From positions 124,001 through 188,000 of the forward strand of contig NZ_FMVT01000003.1 of assembly GCF_900102505.1 (NCBI RefSeq): DNA of 64,000 bases, read 5' to 3'. Every line of letters begins with the position of its first letter. Position 1 is the stretch's first letter. The DNA comes from Paracoccus tibetensis (GTDB lineage: Bacteria > Pseudomonadota > Alphaproteobacteria > Rhodobacterales > Rhodobacteraceae). Below, in pieces: positions 7,929 through 18,408 of this stretch. Position numbers and translations under genes: made by a program. The notes beneath the pieces were generated by a model. That model saw only the letters and a program-made list of their open reading frames with translations. It made no database searches and had not been told where the DNA came from.

Positions 7929-10900
7929 CGCCAGTCTCAACCAGATCGCGGCGGCCGATCCGCTGCGCTCGACCTGGCTGACCGCGAATGCCGGCTCGGG
8001 CAAGACGCGGGTGCTGACGGACCGCGTGGCGCGGCTGCTGCTGGCCGGCACGCCGCCCGAGCGCATCCTGTGCCTGACCTACACCAAGGCCGCCGCGACC
8101 GAGATGCAGAACCGCCTCTTGGGCCGCCTCGGCGCATGGGCGATGCTGCCCGAGCCGCAGCTGCGGGCCGAGCTGGCCGCCTTGGGCGAGGCGGGCGAGC
8201 CGGACCTGGCCGAGGCGCGGCGCCTTTTCGCGCGCGCCATCGAGACGCCGGGCGGGCTGAAGGTCCAGACGATCCACAGCTTCTGCGCCGCCCTGCTGCG
8301 CCGCTTCCCGCTGGAGGCCGGCGTGCCCATGGGCTTTGCCGAGCTGGACGACCGCAGCGCCGGCGCCCTCCGCGCGCGCGTGCTGGAGGAGATGGCCGAG
8401 GCGGGCAATCCGGTCATCGCGGACCTCACCCGCCTGCATTCCGGCGAGGGCATCGACGGCTTCCTCGCCTCGCTTTCCGAGGCCGACTTCCCTGCGCCGG
8501 CCGACCCCGCCGCCATCTGGGCGGCGCTGGACCTGCCCCCGGGCCTCAGCGAAGACGCGCTTCTGGCGCAGGTCTTCCAGGGCGCCGAGAGCGATCTCTG
8601 CGACGCGCTGATCCCGCTGATGCGCGCCGGCAAGTCCACCGACGCCAAGCTGGCCGAGGTCCTCGCCGGCCGCGACTGGCGAATGCCGGACATGGCCTGC
8701 CTCAAGCTGCTCTGCAGCGCGCTGCTCTACGGCAAGGACGCCAAGTCGCCCTTCGGCGCCAAGCTCGGCAAGATCCCGACGAAGGACCTCTACAACGGCC
8801 CCTGCGCGCGCTTCGTCGCCGATCTCGAGGCGCTGATGGAGCGGGTCGAGCTGGCGCGCCCTCTGATGAACGCGCTGGAGGCGGCGCAGAAGACGCTGGC
8901 GCTGCACCGCTTCGGCCATGCCTTCACCCGGCGCATGGCGCAAGAGAAGGCCGCGCATGGCTGGCTGGATTTCGACGACCTGATCCGCAAGACGGCTGCG
9001 CTTTTGGAGGAATCCTCCATGGCGCAATGGGTGCTGTGGCGGCTGGACGGGGGGATCGACCACATCCTCGTGGACGAGGCGCAGGACACCTCGCCCGAGC
9101 AATGGCGCGTCATCCGCCGCCTGACGGACGAGTTCACCAGCGGCGCCGGCGCCCATGACCGGCCGCGCACGCTGTTCGTGGTGGGCGATCCCAAGCAGTC
9201 GATCTACAGCTTCCAGGGCGCCGACATCGCCGTCTTCGACGAGATGCGGACGCGCTTTTCCGACGGTTTTCAGGCCGTCCAGCAGCCCATGCAGCAGCGC
9301 GGGCTGGCGCACAGCTTCCGCTCGTCCCCTGCCATCCTGCGGCTGGTGGATGCGGTGTTCCAGGGCGAGGCCGCGCGGGGCCTCGGGGACGCGCCGCGGC
9401 ACATCGCCTTCCGCGAGGGGCTGCCCGGCCGCGTGGACATCTGGCCGGCGCTGCCAAAGCCCGAAAAGCCCGAGCGCGCCGACTGGACGCAGCCGGTGGA
9501 TGCCCCGGCCGAGAACGATGCCGATGTGGAACTGGCGCGCGCCATCGCCCGGCAGATCAGGGGGATGCTGGGCACGCCGATCCTGGACGCGAAGAACGGC
9601 ACGCCGCGCCCGCTTGGGGCGGGGGACATCCAGATCCTCGTGCAGCGCCGGGCGGACCTGTTCGAGGCGCTGATCGCGCAGCTCAAGGCGGCGGGGCTGC
9701 CGGTGGCGGGCGCCGACCGGCTGAAGCTGGCGGCCGAGCTGGCGGTGCGCGACATCACCGCCACGCTGGCGGTGCTGGCGACGCCCGAGGATGACCTCTG
9801 CCTCGCCGCGGCCCTGCGCTCGCCGCTCTTCGGGCTTAGCGAGGACGACCTTTACCGGCTGGCGGCGGGGCGGGGGCGCGAGTTCCTCTGGGCGCGGCTG
9901 CGCCATTCGGATCACCGGGCGGCCTGGGCCGTGCTGAACGATCTGGCCGATCACGCCGACTACCTGCGCCCGCACGACCTGATCGCACGCCTTCTGACCC
10001 GTCACGGCGGCCGCGCGGCGCTGCTGGCCCGCCTTGGCCCCGAGGCCGAGGACGGCATCGACGAGCTGCTCTCGCAGGCGCTGGCTTATGAGCAGGTCGA
10101 GACGCCCTCGCTGACGGGCTTTCTGGTCTGGCTGCAATCGGACGAGGTCGAGGTGAAGCGCCAGCTGCCCGGCGGCGCGGGCGGGCTGATCCGGGTGATG
10201 ACGGTTCATGGCTCGAAGGGGCTGGAGAGCCCGGTGGTGATCCTGCCCGAGACGCAGAAGCGCCGTGCCCCCAATGGCGCGCGAACGGTGCGGGTCGAGG
10301 GGATGCCGGTCTGGCGCGGCAGCGCGGACGAGCGCTGCGATGCGGTCGCGCTGGCGGTCGGAGACTGGGAGCAGCGGCAGGAGGAGGAGCGGCGGCGGCT
10401 ACTTTACGTCGCGATGACGCGGGCCGAGAGCTGGCTGATCGTGGCGGCGGCGGGCGAGACGGGCGAGGAACAGGACAGCTGGCACGCCATGATCGCCGAG
10501 GGCGCGGGCCGGGCGGGGCTTGAGGCCGCGCCGCTGGAGATCGAGGGGATCGGCACCGGCCAGCGCCTCGGCTTCGGCGACTGGCCGCAGGCGGCGCAGG
10601 CGGCCAAGGCGGCACCGACCGCCCGGACCGTCCTGCCCGACTGGACGCAGCGGATGCCGCCGAACCCGCCCGATTACGTGGCGCCGGTCACCGCCACGGG
10701 GCTCGGCGGGGCCAAGGTGCTGGGCGCGGTTTCGGAAGGGGATCGCGAGGCGGCGATGCTGCGCGGCACGCGCGTTCACCTGCTGCTGGAGCATCTGCCC
10801 CATCATGCCCCGGCCGACTGGCCGCGCCTTGCCCGCGCCGTGCTGGCCGGGGGCGAGGGCGGGCTGCCCGAGCCGGATGAGCTGGCCGATCTTCTGGCCG

Positions 10901-11289
10901 AGGCCGAGGCGATCCTCTCGGCCCCGGCCCTCGCCGAGATCATGCAGCCCGAGCCGGGCATGGCGGTGCTGGAGGAGGTGGCGCTGACCGCGCCCATCGC
11001 CGGCCTCGGCACGCTGAACGGGGTGGTGGACCGGCTCATCGTCGGCGAGGCGCGCGTGCTGGCGGTGGACTACAAGACGAACAGCGAGGTCCCGGCCCGG
11101 CCCGAGGACACGCCCGAGGGCATCCTGCGCCAGATGGCCGCCTATCGCGCGGCGCTGCGAGCGATCTATCCCGGCCGCCGGGTCGAGGTCGCGGTGCTGT
11201 GGACGGCGGCGCGGGCGCTGATGATCCTGCCGGATGCGGTGCTGGACGGGGCGCTTCCTGCCCTTGATTCACCCGGCCTGCCTTCATAG
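7915..11289 (+). CDS. addA: Double-strand break repair helicase-nuclease AddA
   Basis: A 1124-residue UvrD/RecB-like superfamily 1 helicase with a C-terminal nuclease. Motifs in order: Walker A ANAGSGKT (24-31), [15 protein letters not shown] (motif II), [16 protein letters not shown] (motif III), [10 protein letters not shown] (motif IV), [10 protein letters not shown] (motif V), [11 protein letters not shown] (motif VI), and the nuclease segment [12 protein letters not shown] near the end. Paired with AddB it unwinds and degrades broken DNA ends up to regulatory (Chi-like) sequences. The ATG at 7915 is favoured by GGGG six bases upstream; an in-frame ATG at 7921 would drop two residues. Both lie within the addB end. 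Confidence 0.95.
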   Translation: MLMNDASLNQIAAADPLRSTWLTANAGSGKTRVLTDRVARLLLAGTPPERILCLTYTKAAATEMQNRLLGRLGAWAMLPEPQLRAELAALGEAGEPDLAEARRLFARAIETPGGLKVQTIHSFCAALLRRFPLEAGVPMGFAELDDRSAGALRARVLEEMAEAGNPVIADLTRLHSGEGIDGFLASLSEADFPAPADPAAIWAALDLPPGLSEDALLAQVFQGAESDLCDALIPLMRAGKSTDAKLAEVLAGRDWRMPDMACLKLLCSALLYGKDAKSPFGAKLGKIPTKDLYNGPCARFVADLEALMERVELARPLMNALEAAQKTLALHRFGHAFTRRMAQEKAAHGWLDFDDLIRKTAALLEESSMAQWVLWRLDGGIDHILVDEAQDTSPEQWRVIRRLTDEFTSGAGAHDRPRTLFVVGDPKQSIYSFQGADIAVFDEMRTRFSDGFQAVQQPMQQRGLAHSFRSSPAILRLVDAVFQGEAARGLGDAPRHIAFREGLPGRVDIWPALPKPEKPERADWTQPVDAPAENDADVELARAIARQIRGMLGTPILDAKNGTPRPLGAGDIQILVQRRADLFEALIAQLKAAGLPVAGADRLKLAAELAVRDITATLAVLATPEDDLCLAAALRSPLFGLSEDDLYRLAAGRGREFLWARLRHSDHRAAWAVLNDLADHADYLRPHDLIARLLTRHGGRAALLARLGPEAEDGIDELLSQALAYEQVETPSLTGFLVWLQSDEVEVKRQLPGGAGGLIRVMTVHGSKGLESPVVILPETQKRRAPNGARTVRVEGMPVWRGSADERCDAVALAVGDWEQRQEEERRRLLYVAMTRAESWLIVAAAGETGEEQDSWHAMIAEGAGRAGLEAAPLEIEGIGTGQRLGFGDWPQAAQAAKAAPTARTVLPDWTQRMPPNPPDYVAPVTATGLGGAKVLGAVSEGDREAAMLRGTRVHLLLEHLPHHAPADWPRLARAVLAGGEGGLPEPDELADLLAEAEAILSAPALAEIMQPEPGMAVLEEVALTAPIAGLGTLNGVVDRLIVGEARVLAVDYKTNSEVPARPEDTPEGILRQMAAYRAALRAIYPGRRVEVAVLWTAARALMILPDAVLDGALPALDSPGLPS

Positions 11290-11341
11290 CTTTGTAAGGC
11301 AAATCAGCCGGCCTGCCCGGCCCTCAGAAAAGGAGCTGCGC

Positions 11342-11662
11342 ATGGCCACCGTGCATGTGAACGACGCCGAATTTGATGCCGAAGTCCGCCAGGCGGACAC
11401 CCCCGTCATCGTCGATTTCTGGGCCGAATGGTGCGGCCCGTGCAAGCAGATCGGCCCCGCGCTGGAAGAGCTGTCGGACGAGTATGCCGGCCGGGTGAAG
11501 ATCGTGAAGATCAACGTGGACGAGAACCCCGAGCAGGCCGCCGCCCTTGGCGTGCGCGGCATCCCGGCGCTGTTCATGTTCAAGGACGGCGAGATCGTTT
11601 CGAACCGCATGGGCGCCGCGCCGAAGGCCGCGCTGAAAAGCTGGATCGACGAGTCGGTCTGA
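11342..11662 (+). CDS. trxA: Thioredoxin
   Basis: A 106-residue cytoplasmic thioredoxin with the active site WCGPC at residues 30-34 and the cis-proline loop GIPALFMF further on. It reduces protein disulfides with electrons from thioredoxin reductase. The ATG is preceded by a strong AAAAGGAG six bases upstream, so it can be translated independently of addA, which ends 52 bases before. The length is the family's usual one. The order addB-addA-trxA recurs in Rhodobacterales. The gene on the other side converges from the minus strand. Confidence 0.97.
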   Translation: MATVHVNDAEFDAEVRQADTPVIVDFWAEWCGPCKQIGPALEELSDEYAGRVKIVKINVDENPEQAAALGVRGIPALFMFKDGEIVSNRMGAAPKAALKSWIDESV

Positions 11663-11692
11663 TCCTTCGCGGATCGCGCACGGGGCGGTTGG

Positions 11693-12595
11693 TCAGACGG
11701 GCCAGCCGCCCTTTGTCATGGCCGCCAGCAGCCGGGCATCCGCATCCGCCGCCATCATGTCGAGGCTGGTCCGGCGCAGAAACCAGTCGAGGAACCTCTC
11801 GGTCGGGGGCTGGTGCGCCGCGGCCTGCGCCAGCGCCTCGGCTGCGCCGAGCTGCGCGACGTTCAGCGCGACATGGTGATAGTCGGACTGCGCAAAAAGG
11901 ACGACGGGCTTGCCGAGGATCAGCGCGTCGAAGCCCGCGCCGCTGTTCTGGGTGACGACGAAGGCGCAAGATGGAAGCAGCGTGGCGGTATCGCCTCCGA
12001 TGGTCAGGTTCGGATGGATGCGCGCGAGCGTATCCAGCGCGGCGAGGTCCTCGGCATTGTAGCGCTCCTTCGGGTGAAGCGTGGCGATGCAGGGGCTGCC
12101 GGTTGCGGCGGCGACGCGGATCATCGCAAGTGGGCTAGCGGATTGGAAGCTGCGGTGGCGGCGGATTTGGCCCTGAAGCGGGATCAGGATGTGATCGCCA
12201 GCGCTTGGCGTCACGCCCGGCAGGACGCGGGCGCGCAGGCGGGCGGCGAAGCGGTGGGCGGCGTCCTCTTCGATGCTGCCCGGGTCGAAGGGGGTGGTCG
12301 CGATGGGCCAGCGCCAGCGCTCGGCCACCTTCTCGAGCCGCCAATAGGGGTAGTGATAGGCGAGGCGGAAGGTCAGGGCGCGGTCGTGGGTCGGCCGCTC
12401 CATGTTGAAGAGGGCGTAGCCGGGACGGTGGGGCGCATCCCGGCGCGCCTCGGGGCCGGAGCGGAGGACTTGGATCTGCCAGCCCCGCGGCTCGAGCAGG
12501 GCGCGCATCCGGTTCAGGAAGCCGAGCTTGCCGGCGAGGGCCGTCTGCAGGATCGGCGGGTGCAGATAGACGGACAGCAGCAGATCGGCGCTCAT
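11693..12595 (-). CDS. Putative capsule-synthesis/glycosyltransferase-fold protein
   Basis: A 300-residue soluble protein without signal peptide. The segment [20 protein letters not shown] followed by [11 protein letters not shown] resembles the nucleotide-sugar binding half of capsule polysaccharide (KpsS/KpsC-like) and CDP-glycerol transferase folds. The region around [16 protein letters not shown] also recalls this group. I cannot name a substrate. It stands alone between trxA (convergent) and hslV (divergent), with no other glycan genes nearby. The ATG at 12595 was chosen as the first Met giving the family-like N-terminus; the open frame extends further upstream, but there it is antisense to hslV. 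Confidence 0.6.
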   Translation of the reverse strand: MSADLLLSVYLHPPILQTALAGKLGFLNRMRALLEPRGWQIQVLRSGPEARRDAPHRPGYALFNMERPTHDRALTFRLAYHYPYWRLEKVAERWRWPIATTPFDPGSIEEDAAHRFAARLRARVLPGVTPSAGDHILIPLQGQIRRHRSFQSASPLAMIRVAAATGSPCIATLHPKERYNAEDLAALDTLARIHPNLTIGGDTATLLPSCAFVVTQNSGAGFDALILGKPVVLFAQSDYHHVALNVAQLGAAEALAQAAAHQPPTERFLDWFLRRTSLDMMAADADARLLAAMTKGGWPV

Positions 12596-12635
12596 GGCGG
12601 GCAGGCTAGGGTGGGGCCGCGCGCTTTTCAACGGG

Positions 12636-12661
12636 TTGCGGACGAGGCGGCGCGTCCATAT
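12636..12661 (+). promoter_or_regulatory. Possible heat-shock (RpoH) promoter of hslVU
   Basis: TTG at 12636-12638 and CCATAT at 12656-12661 are 17 bases apart. They resemble the -35 TTG core and the -10 CCAT core of RpoH-dependent promoters, and a start near 12668 would leave a short leader before the hslV ribosome site. hslVU is a classical heat-shock operon, which makes the assignment plausible, but the match is partial. Confidence 0.3.
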
Positions 12662-12692
12662 CTGGACCCCGACAAAGGAGAAGAGGCCCAGC

Positions 12693-13250
12693 ATGGCAGA
12701 TGACAGATTTCCCGGCTGGCACGGCACCACGATCCTGGCGGTGCGGCGCGGCGGCAAGGTCGTTGTGGCGGGCGACGGGCAGGTCAGCGTCGGGCAGACG
12801 GTGATGAAGGGCACGGCGCGCAAGGTGCGCCGCCTCTCGCTCGGCGGGCGCGACGTGGTGGTGGGCTTTGCCGGCTCGACCGCCGACGCCTTCACGCTGC
12901 TGGAGCGGCTGGAGAAAAAGCTGGAGGCGAGCCCCGGCCAGCTGCAGCGCGCCTGCGTCGATCTGGCCAAGGACTGGCGGATGGACAAGTACCTGCGCAA
13001 CCTCGAGGCGATGCTGATCGTGACGGACGGGACCGACCTCTTGGTCGTCACCGGCGCCGGCGACGTGCTGGAGCCCGAGCATGACGTGGCGGCCATCGGC
13101 TCGGGCGGGAACTTCGCGCTGGCCGCGGCGCGGGGGCTCTTGCAGAGCGATCTGGATGCCGAGGCCGTGGCGCGGCAGGCGATGCAGATCGCGGCCGATA
13201 TCTGCGTCTACACCAACGGGCGGCTGACGGTGGAGGTGCTGGAGGCGTGA
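12693..13250 (+). CDS. hslV: ATP-dependent protease HslVU, peptidase subunit
   Basis: A 185-residue proteasome-like threonine peptidase. The mature enzyme would begin at Thr12 (sequence [11 protein letters not shown]), after removal of an eleven-residue propeptide, slightly longer than the single Met removed in Escherichia coli. [22 protein letters not shown] is the family signature. It forms the double-ring core of the HslVU heat-shock protease. The ATG is preceded by AAGGAG (12675-12680) and GAGG (12683-12686). hslU follows 68 bases later on the same strand. Confidence 0.96.
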   Translation: MADDRFPGWHGTTILAVRRGGKVVVAGDGQVSVGQTVMKGTARKVRRLSLGGRDVVVGFAGSTADAFTLLERLEKKLEASPGQLQRACVDLAKDWRMDKYLRNLEAMLIVTDGTDLLVVTGAGDVLEPEHDVAAIGSGGNFALAAARGLLQSDLDAEAVARQAMQIAADICVYTNGRLTVEVLEA

Positions 13251-13318
13251 GGGGCTCTGCCCCTCGGGCCTGCGGCCCTCACCCCAGGATATTTCTGCAC
13301 AGAAGATGAAGGCGTAAC
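13251..13318. repeat. Probable dispersed intergenic palindromic element
   Basis: The gap between hslV and hslU holds GGGGCTCTGCCCC (13251-13263), then CGGGCCTGCGGCCC, then CCCCAGGATATTTCTGCAC and an AGATGAAGG stretch close to the hslU start. Short GC palindromes followed by an AGGATATTT-like core are a pattern I associate with repeated intergenic elements of Rhodobacteraceae. I see only this copy in the window, so its repeat nature is inference. It may influence the transcript between the two subunits. Confidence 0.35.
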
Positions 13319-14617
<1,299 letters not shown>

Positions 14618-14628
14618 GCCCGGAACCC

Positions 14629-14666
14629 TGTGGCGCATCCGCGGGTTTGGACGCGGACGCGCCACA
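14629..14666 (+). terminator. Strong hairpin after hslU
   Basis: TGTGGCGC-a-TCCGCG at 14629-14643 pairs with CGCGGA-c-GCGCCACA at 14652-14666, a stem of about 15 pairs with one mismatch and an eight-base loop. There is no run of T after it, so it is not a classical intrinsic terminator. It could act with Rho, protect the hslU mRNA end, or separate hslU from the downstream small gene. Confidence 0.5.
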
Positions 14667-14680
14667 TGCAGGGGGACATC

Positions 14681-14860
14681 ATGGGCTGGCTCTTCGGAAT
14701 CATCATCTTCGCTCTGGATGTCTGGGCCATCGCCTCGATCATCAACACCAATGCCAGCAACGGCACCAAGATCATGTGGATCCTGCTGATCCTGATCCTG
14801 CCGGTCGTCGGGCTGATCATCTGGTGGTTCGCCGGCCCCAAGGCCAACTACCGCGTCTAG
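14681..14860 (+). CDS. Small two-helix membrane protein (phospholipase D-nuclease N-terminal-like)
   Basis: A 59-residue protein with two membrane helices (about residues 2-20 and 32-51) separated by NTNASNGTK. The second helix with LILPVVGLIIWWFAGPK resembles the PLDc_N domain found alone in many small bacterial membrane proteins. The ATG at 14681 follows AGGGGGA at a good distance; an ATG at 14666 is also in frame. Its TAG stop and the stop of the convergent smr gene share the four bases CTAG at 14857-14860. Function unknown; it is not clearly linked to HslVU. Confidence 0.75.
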   Translation: MGWLFGIIIFALDVWAIASIINTNASNGTKIMWILLILILPVVGLIIWWFAGPKANYRV

Positions 14861-15456
14861 ACCCTCGGGCGGCGGAGGTAGACGTAATAGGCGCCCTCGC
14901 CGCCGTGACGGTCATGGGCGGCCGTCACCTGCTGGACGAGCGGCGCCAGCGGCGCCCCGTGCAGCCAGAAGGGGACGTGGTGACGCAGCGCGCCCGGCCG
15001 CGTCGGCAGCGGCCCATGCTCGCCCCGGCCCTTGCCGGTGATGACCAGCACCAGCCGCAGCCCTGCGGCATGGCAGGACGCGACGAACTGGATCAGCTGA
15101 GGATGGGCGACCGCGAGGGTCATGCCGTGAAGGTCCAGCCGTGCCTCGGGGCGCAGCTTGCCGCGCGTCATGCGGCGGTGGGTCTTGGGGTCCATGTTCA
15201 GCGGGCCGGCCGCCAGGCGCTGCGCCGGGCTGGGGCTTGGGCCGGGCGACGCTATACGCGTCTGCGCGGCCTCGCCCACCCGGAACCGCGGCAGCGGCTG
15301 CCGGTTTGCCCGCTCGGGCGTGGGGGCTGCAGCGGTGGGTTCCGGCGCGGCAAGTTCGTTGGGGTCGGCGCGCTTGGGATGCAGGGGCGCGACGGTCGCG
15401 GCGACGCGGGCCCAGATTTCGGCATCCTCGGCCGACGGGCCGCGACGACGACTCAT
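14857..15456 (-). CDS. Smr domain protein
   Basis: A 199-residue protein whose C-terminal half (about 95-199) is a Smr (small MutS-related) domain: RLDLHGMTLAVAHPQL, then VLVITGKGRGE, then LRHHVPFWL. Smr domains in other proteins have nuclease or nucleic-acid binding activity. The LDLHG and TGKG motifs are intact. The N-terminal half is Pro/Ala-rich and probably disordered. The start overlaps the timA stop (ATGA), so the two are co-translated. In Rhodobacterales this gene commonly neighbours a Tim44-like gene. Confidence 0.9.
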   Translation of the reverse strand: MSRRRGPSAEDAEIWARVAATVAPLHPKRADPNELAAPEPTAAAPTPERANRQPLPRFRVGEAAQTRIASPGPSPSPAQRLAAGPLNMDPKTHRRMTRGKLRPEARLDLHGMTLAVAHPQLIQFVASCHAAGLRLVLVITGKGRGEHGPLPTRPGALRHHVPFWLHGAPLAPLVQQVTAAHDRHGGEGAYYVYLRRPRV

Positions 15457-16112
15457 CAGCTGGTCGCGACGAGCTGCCAGTTCGGGTCGTCCTGACCCAT
15501 GCGACGCGCGAAGGTCCAGATGTCCTTCTGCTTCCGCGCAACCTTCGGATCGCCCTCGACGACATTGCCGTCGCGGTCGCGCGTGGCGGCGATCAACTCG
15601 CCGACGAAGCGGACCGAGATCTCGGCCGTGCCGGTGACCGGATCGAACTCGGCCGCATGCAGCGCGGTCTCGCGCGTGCCGAGATACTGGGCTTGGACCG
15701 TGTGGCCGTTCGCCTCGCGCAGGTCGATGACGCCCTGGAACGCCTCGGCCACGGGCTCGGCCAGGAAGGCGCGCACCTCGGACAGATCGCCGCGCTCGAA
15801 GGCCATCAGGATCATCTCGTAGGCCGCCTTGGAGCCCTGCAGGAAGTCGCGCACGCCGAAGCTCGGCTCGACGCGCTTCATCGCCAGCAGCGCCTCGGCC
15901 ACGGGGCCTCCGGCCTCGGCATGGTCCAGCACGTCGTGGTCGATCTCGTCCGCCGTGCCCTCGATCACCTCGAAGCGGCGTTGCACGGGGGCGCCTTCCT
16001 CGACCTGGGGAGGTTCGAAGCCGTCGCGTGTCCCCAGCACGTTGCGAAGCCGGAGGATCAGGAAGATGGCGATCCCGGCCAGGACAAGCAGCTGGAGCAG
16101 GGGGTTGGACAT
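15456..16112 (-). CDS. Tim44/TimA family putative adaptor protein
   Basis: A 218-residue protein with an N-terminal membrane helix (MSNPLLQLLVLAGIAIFLIL, residues 1-20) followed by a soluble Tim44-like domain from about residue 80 (FGVRDFLQGSKAAYEMILMAF). Mitochondrial Tim44 tethers the import motor to the inner membrane; the bacterial TimA proteins share the domain, with poorly defined roles at the membrane. The start at 16112 was chosen because it places the helix at the very N-terminus; an upstream in-frame Met would add about 18 residues. It forms an operon with smr and is divergent from fxsA. Confidence 0.85.
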   Translation of the reverse strand: MSNPLLQLLVLAGIAIFLILRLRNVLGTRDGFEPPQVEEGAPVQRRFEVIEGTADEIDHDVLDHAEAGGPVAEALLAMKRVEPSFGVRDFLQGSKAAYEMILMAFERGDLSEVRAFLAEPVAEAFQGVIDLREANGHTVQAQYLGTRETALHAAEFDPVTGTAEISVRFVGELIAATRDRDGNVVEGDPKVARKQKDIWTFARRMGQDDPNWQLVATS

Positions 16113-16218
16113 GCGCGGAAAACCTTTGTGCGATGGAGACTGGTTGGTAACATCGGGCTCGGCCATTATGTAGGCATGGGCGGGGTGCAAGTCCAGTTTC
16201 CGCGCTGGAGAAGGTAAA

Positions 16219-16770
16219 GTGAGCATGTGGTTGTTCGTAGCGTTTCTGGCGGTTCCGATCATCGAGATCGCCCTTTTCATCCAGGTCGGCGGCTGGATCG
16301 GCCTGTGGCCGACGCTGGCGATCGTGATCCTGACCGCCATCGCCGGCACCGCGCTGATGCGCAGCCAGGGTGCCCACGCCTGGCTGGAGATCCAGCGCAG
16401 CTTCGCGGAATTGCGCGATCCGACGCGGCCCCTGGCGCATGGCGTCATGATCCTCGTGGCCGGGATGCTGCTGCTGACCCCGGGCTTCTTCACGGACAGC
16501 GTGGGCCTTCTGCTGCTGATCCCGGCCGTTCGCGACAGCGTGATGCGGCAGGTCGGCCGCCGCATCCAGATCAGCCGGGTCGAGATGCAGACTGCGACGA
16601 TGCGCCGCGAGCCGCATCGCGCGCCCTACGGCGATGGCGTCATCGACGGCGAGTACTTCGTCCCCGGCGAGGGGCCCGAGCCTGACCGGGGCGCGCCGCC
16701 GGACCTGCCGCCGGTGACCGACGACGAGCCGCCCGTCCGCCGCGGCGGGTCGGGCTGGACGCGGCATTGA
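16219..16770 (+). CDS. fxsA: FxsA family membrane protein
   Basis: A 183-residue protein with the FxsA domain at residues 1 to about 125: opening helix MWLFVAFLAVPIIEIALFIQ, a second helix, and the motif LTPGFFTDSVGLLLLIPAVR. Escherichia coli FxsA is an inner-membrane protein whose overexpression relieves phage T7 exclusion by the F plasmid; its normal role is unknown. The C-terminal tail is long, acidic and Pro-rich. A GTG at 16219 sits eight bases after GGAG; an ATG at 16225 is equally acceptable and matches the usual MWLF start. Divergent from timA. Confidence 0.88.
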   Translation: MSMWLFVAFLAVPIIEIALFIQVGGWIGLWPTLAIVILTAIAGTALMRSQGAHAWLEIQRSFAELRDPTRPLAHGVMILVAGMLLLTPGFFTDSVGLLLLIPAVRDSVMRQVGRRIQISRVEMQTATMRREPHRAPYGDGVIDGEYFVPGEGPEPDRGAPPDLPPVTDDEPPVRRGGSGWTRH

Positions 16771-16825
16771 GGCCCTGCGCCCCCGCTGCTAGAACCGTCA
16801 GCGACCCAAGATCCGAGGAATGAGC

Positions 16826-17368
16826 ATGGCAGACGAGACGAACACCAACGGCGCCGCCCCGCAGGCACAGCCGCAGCAGCCGCAGCCGCAGCTTCGCATG
16901 CAGGTGCTGGCGCAATACATCCGCGATCTGTCCTTCGAGAACGCGGTCGCGCAGAAGGGCGCTCCCACGGGGGACGTCCAGCCCGAGATCACCGTGCAGG
17001 TCAGCCTGGACGCGCGCCGCCGCGGCGAGGGCAACCAGTACGAGGTCATCACCAAGTTCCGCGTCACCTCGAAGAACCGCGCCGACGGCGCGACGCTGTT
17101 CCTGGCCGAGCTGGACTACGCCGGCGTCTTCCAGATCGAGGGCGTGCCGGAAGAGCAGATGCATCCCTTCCTGATGATCGAATGCCCGCGGATGCTGTTC
17201 CCCTTCGTGCGCCGCATCATCGGCGATCTGACGCGGGACAGCGGCTTCCCGGCCTTCAACATGGACCCGGTGGATTTCGTCGCGCTCTACCGGCAGGAGC
17301 TGGCGCGCCGGGCGCAGGCGCAGCAGGTCCAGGCCGGGCAGGCCGAGGCTCCGACCAAGCTGTCCTGA
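16826..17368 (+). CDS. secB: Protein-export chaperone SecB
   Basis: A 180-residue cytoplasmic chaperone that keeps precursor proteins unfolded and hands them to SecA. After a Gln/Pro-rich N-terminal segment come the conserved LRMQVLAQYIRDLSFENA (about 26-43) and the C-terminal half with FLMIECPRMLFPFVRRIIGD and FPAFNMDPVDFVALY. The ATG at 16826 lies seven bases after GAGG; the ATG at 16820 is too close to that site. An upstream in-frame extension is therefore unlikely. It follows fxsA by 55 bases on the same strand. Confidence 0.97.
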   Translation: MADETNTNGAAPQAQPQQPQPQLRMQVLAQYIRDLSFENAVAQKGAPTGDVQPEITVQVSLDARRRGEGNQYEVITKFRVTSKNRADGATLFLAELDYAGVFQIEGVPEEQMHPFLMIECPRMLFPFVRRIIGDLTRDSGFPAFNMDPVDFVALYRQELARRAQAQQVQAGQAEAPTKLS

Positions 17369-17374
17369 CCGGGA

Positions 17375-17998
17375 ATGGCCGCCCGAACCCCGCGCGCCTG
17401 GCAGCGGATGCTGTCTGGCCGGCGCCTGGACCTGCTGGACCCGACGCCGCTCGACATCGAGATCGCGGACATCGCGCACGGGCTGGCCTTCGTCGCCCGC
17501 TGGAACGGCCAGACCCTCGGGGACTGGCCGTATTCCGTTGCCGAGCATTCGCTGCTGGTCGAGGAGATCTTCTCGCGGCTCGACCCGCAGGCCGAGCCGC
17601 GCTGGCGCCTTGCCGCGCTGCTGCACGACGCGCCCGAATATGTCATCGGCGACATGATCTCGCCGGTGAAGGCGGCGCTTGGGCCTGACTACAAGGCGAT
17701 GGACGAGCGGCTGGCGGCAGCGGTGCATCGCCGCTTCGGCCTGCCCGCGCAGCTTCCCCGGATCATCAAGACGCGCATCAAGACGGCCGACCGGATTTCT
17801 GCCCGGCTCGAGGCCCTGGCGATCGCCGGCTTCTCGGAAGCCGAGGCGCGGCGGCTGTTCCCGGTGCCGACCGAGCATCTGCTGGCTAAACTTTCGATCC
17901 GGCTGCGCCCCCCGGCTGAGACGCGCAGCGCCTATCTGGAGCGGTTTGCCCTGTTGATGGCGCAGATCGACGCGGCAGGACGTGCCAGCGGCCCCTGA
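17375..17998 (+). CDS. HD-domain phosphohydrolase (YfbR-like)
   Basis: A 207-residue HD-family metal-dependent phosphohydrolase. Metal-binding motifs are VAEHS with His58 and LLHDAPEYVIGDM with His84-Asp85, followed by the distal aspartate in IKTADRISARLEA. The arrangement resembles the 5'-deoxynucleotidase YfbR, but it might act on another nucleotide or small phosphate ester. It begins six bases after the secB stop with only a weak ribosome site, suggesting coupling to secB. No signal peptide, so cytoplasmic. Confidence 0.8.
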   Translation: MAARTPRAWQRMLSGRRLDLLDPTPLDIEIADIAHGLAFVARWNGQTLGDWPYSVAEHSLLVEEIFSRLDPQAEPRWRLAALLHDAPEYVIGDMISPVKAALGPDYKAMDERLAAAVHRRFGLPAQLPRIIKTRIKTADRISARLEALAIAGFSEAEARRLFPVPTEHLLAKLSIRLRPPAETRSAYLERFALLMAQIDAAGRASGP

Positions 17999-18013
17999 GG
18001 GCCGCCGCTGCGT

Positions 18014-18319
18014 TCAGATCCCGAGATCCTCGAGCGACTTGCCCTGGTCGAGCGCATCCTGCACCCATTTGGGCTTGCGCCCGCGGCCGGTCCAGGTCTG
18101 GTTCGGGTCCTCTGGATGGACGTATTTCGGCGCGACCGTGCCGCCGCGGCGCGATTTCGCGCTGGTCAGTTCCGACAGGTTGAAGCCATGCGCCTTTGCG
18201 GCTTCCTCGACGGCGGACATCGCCTCGCGGCGACGCCGGTCCTCGTAAGAGTTGATTGCGCGGTCCAGTTTCGTCCGCAGATCGCGCAATTCCTTCAGCG
18301 ACATCTTCTCGAAATCCAA
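18014..18319 (-). CDS. hvrA: H-NS family nucleoid protein, HvrA type
   Basis: A 101-residue H-NS family DNA-binding protein. The N-terminal half is a helical dimerisation segment (MSLKELRDLRTKLDRAI), and the C-terminal half carries the DNA-binding motif TWTGRGRKPKWV at about 79-90. Its place right after regA and senC matches Rhodobacter capsulatus hvrA, a regulator of photosynthesis and nitrogen-fixation genes. I chose the TTG at 18319 because AAGGAG lies nine bases upstream of it; a GTG at 18340 would add seven residues but has no ribosome site. The preceding 68 bases are strikingly AT-rich, typical of H-NS targets and possibly autoregulatory. Confidence 0.85.
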   Translation of the reverse strand: MDFEKMSLKELRDLRTKLDRAINSYEDRRRREAMSAVEEAAKAHGFNLSELTSAKSRRGGTVAPKYVHPEDPNQTWTGRGRKPKWVQDALDQGKSLEDLGI

Positions 18320-18408
18320 GGTATCAATCTCCTTATTCACGCTTCTCTTTATTCACTAATAGCGCAAATATCGGATGTTTCAACCTATCACATTATCTAT
18401 CTCGGTAT

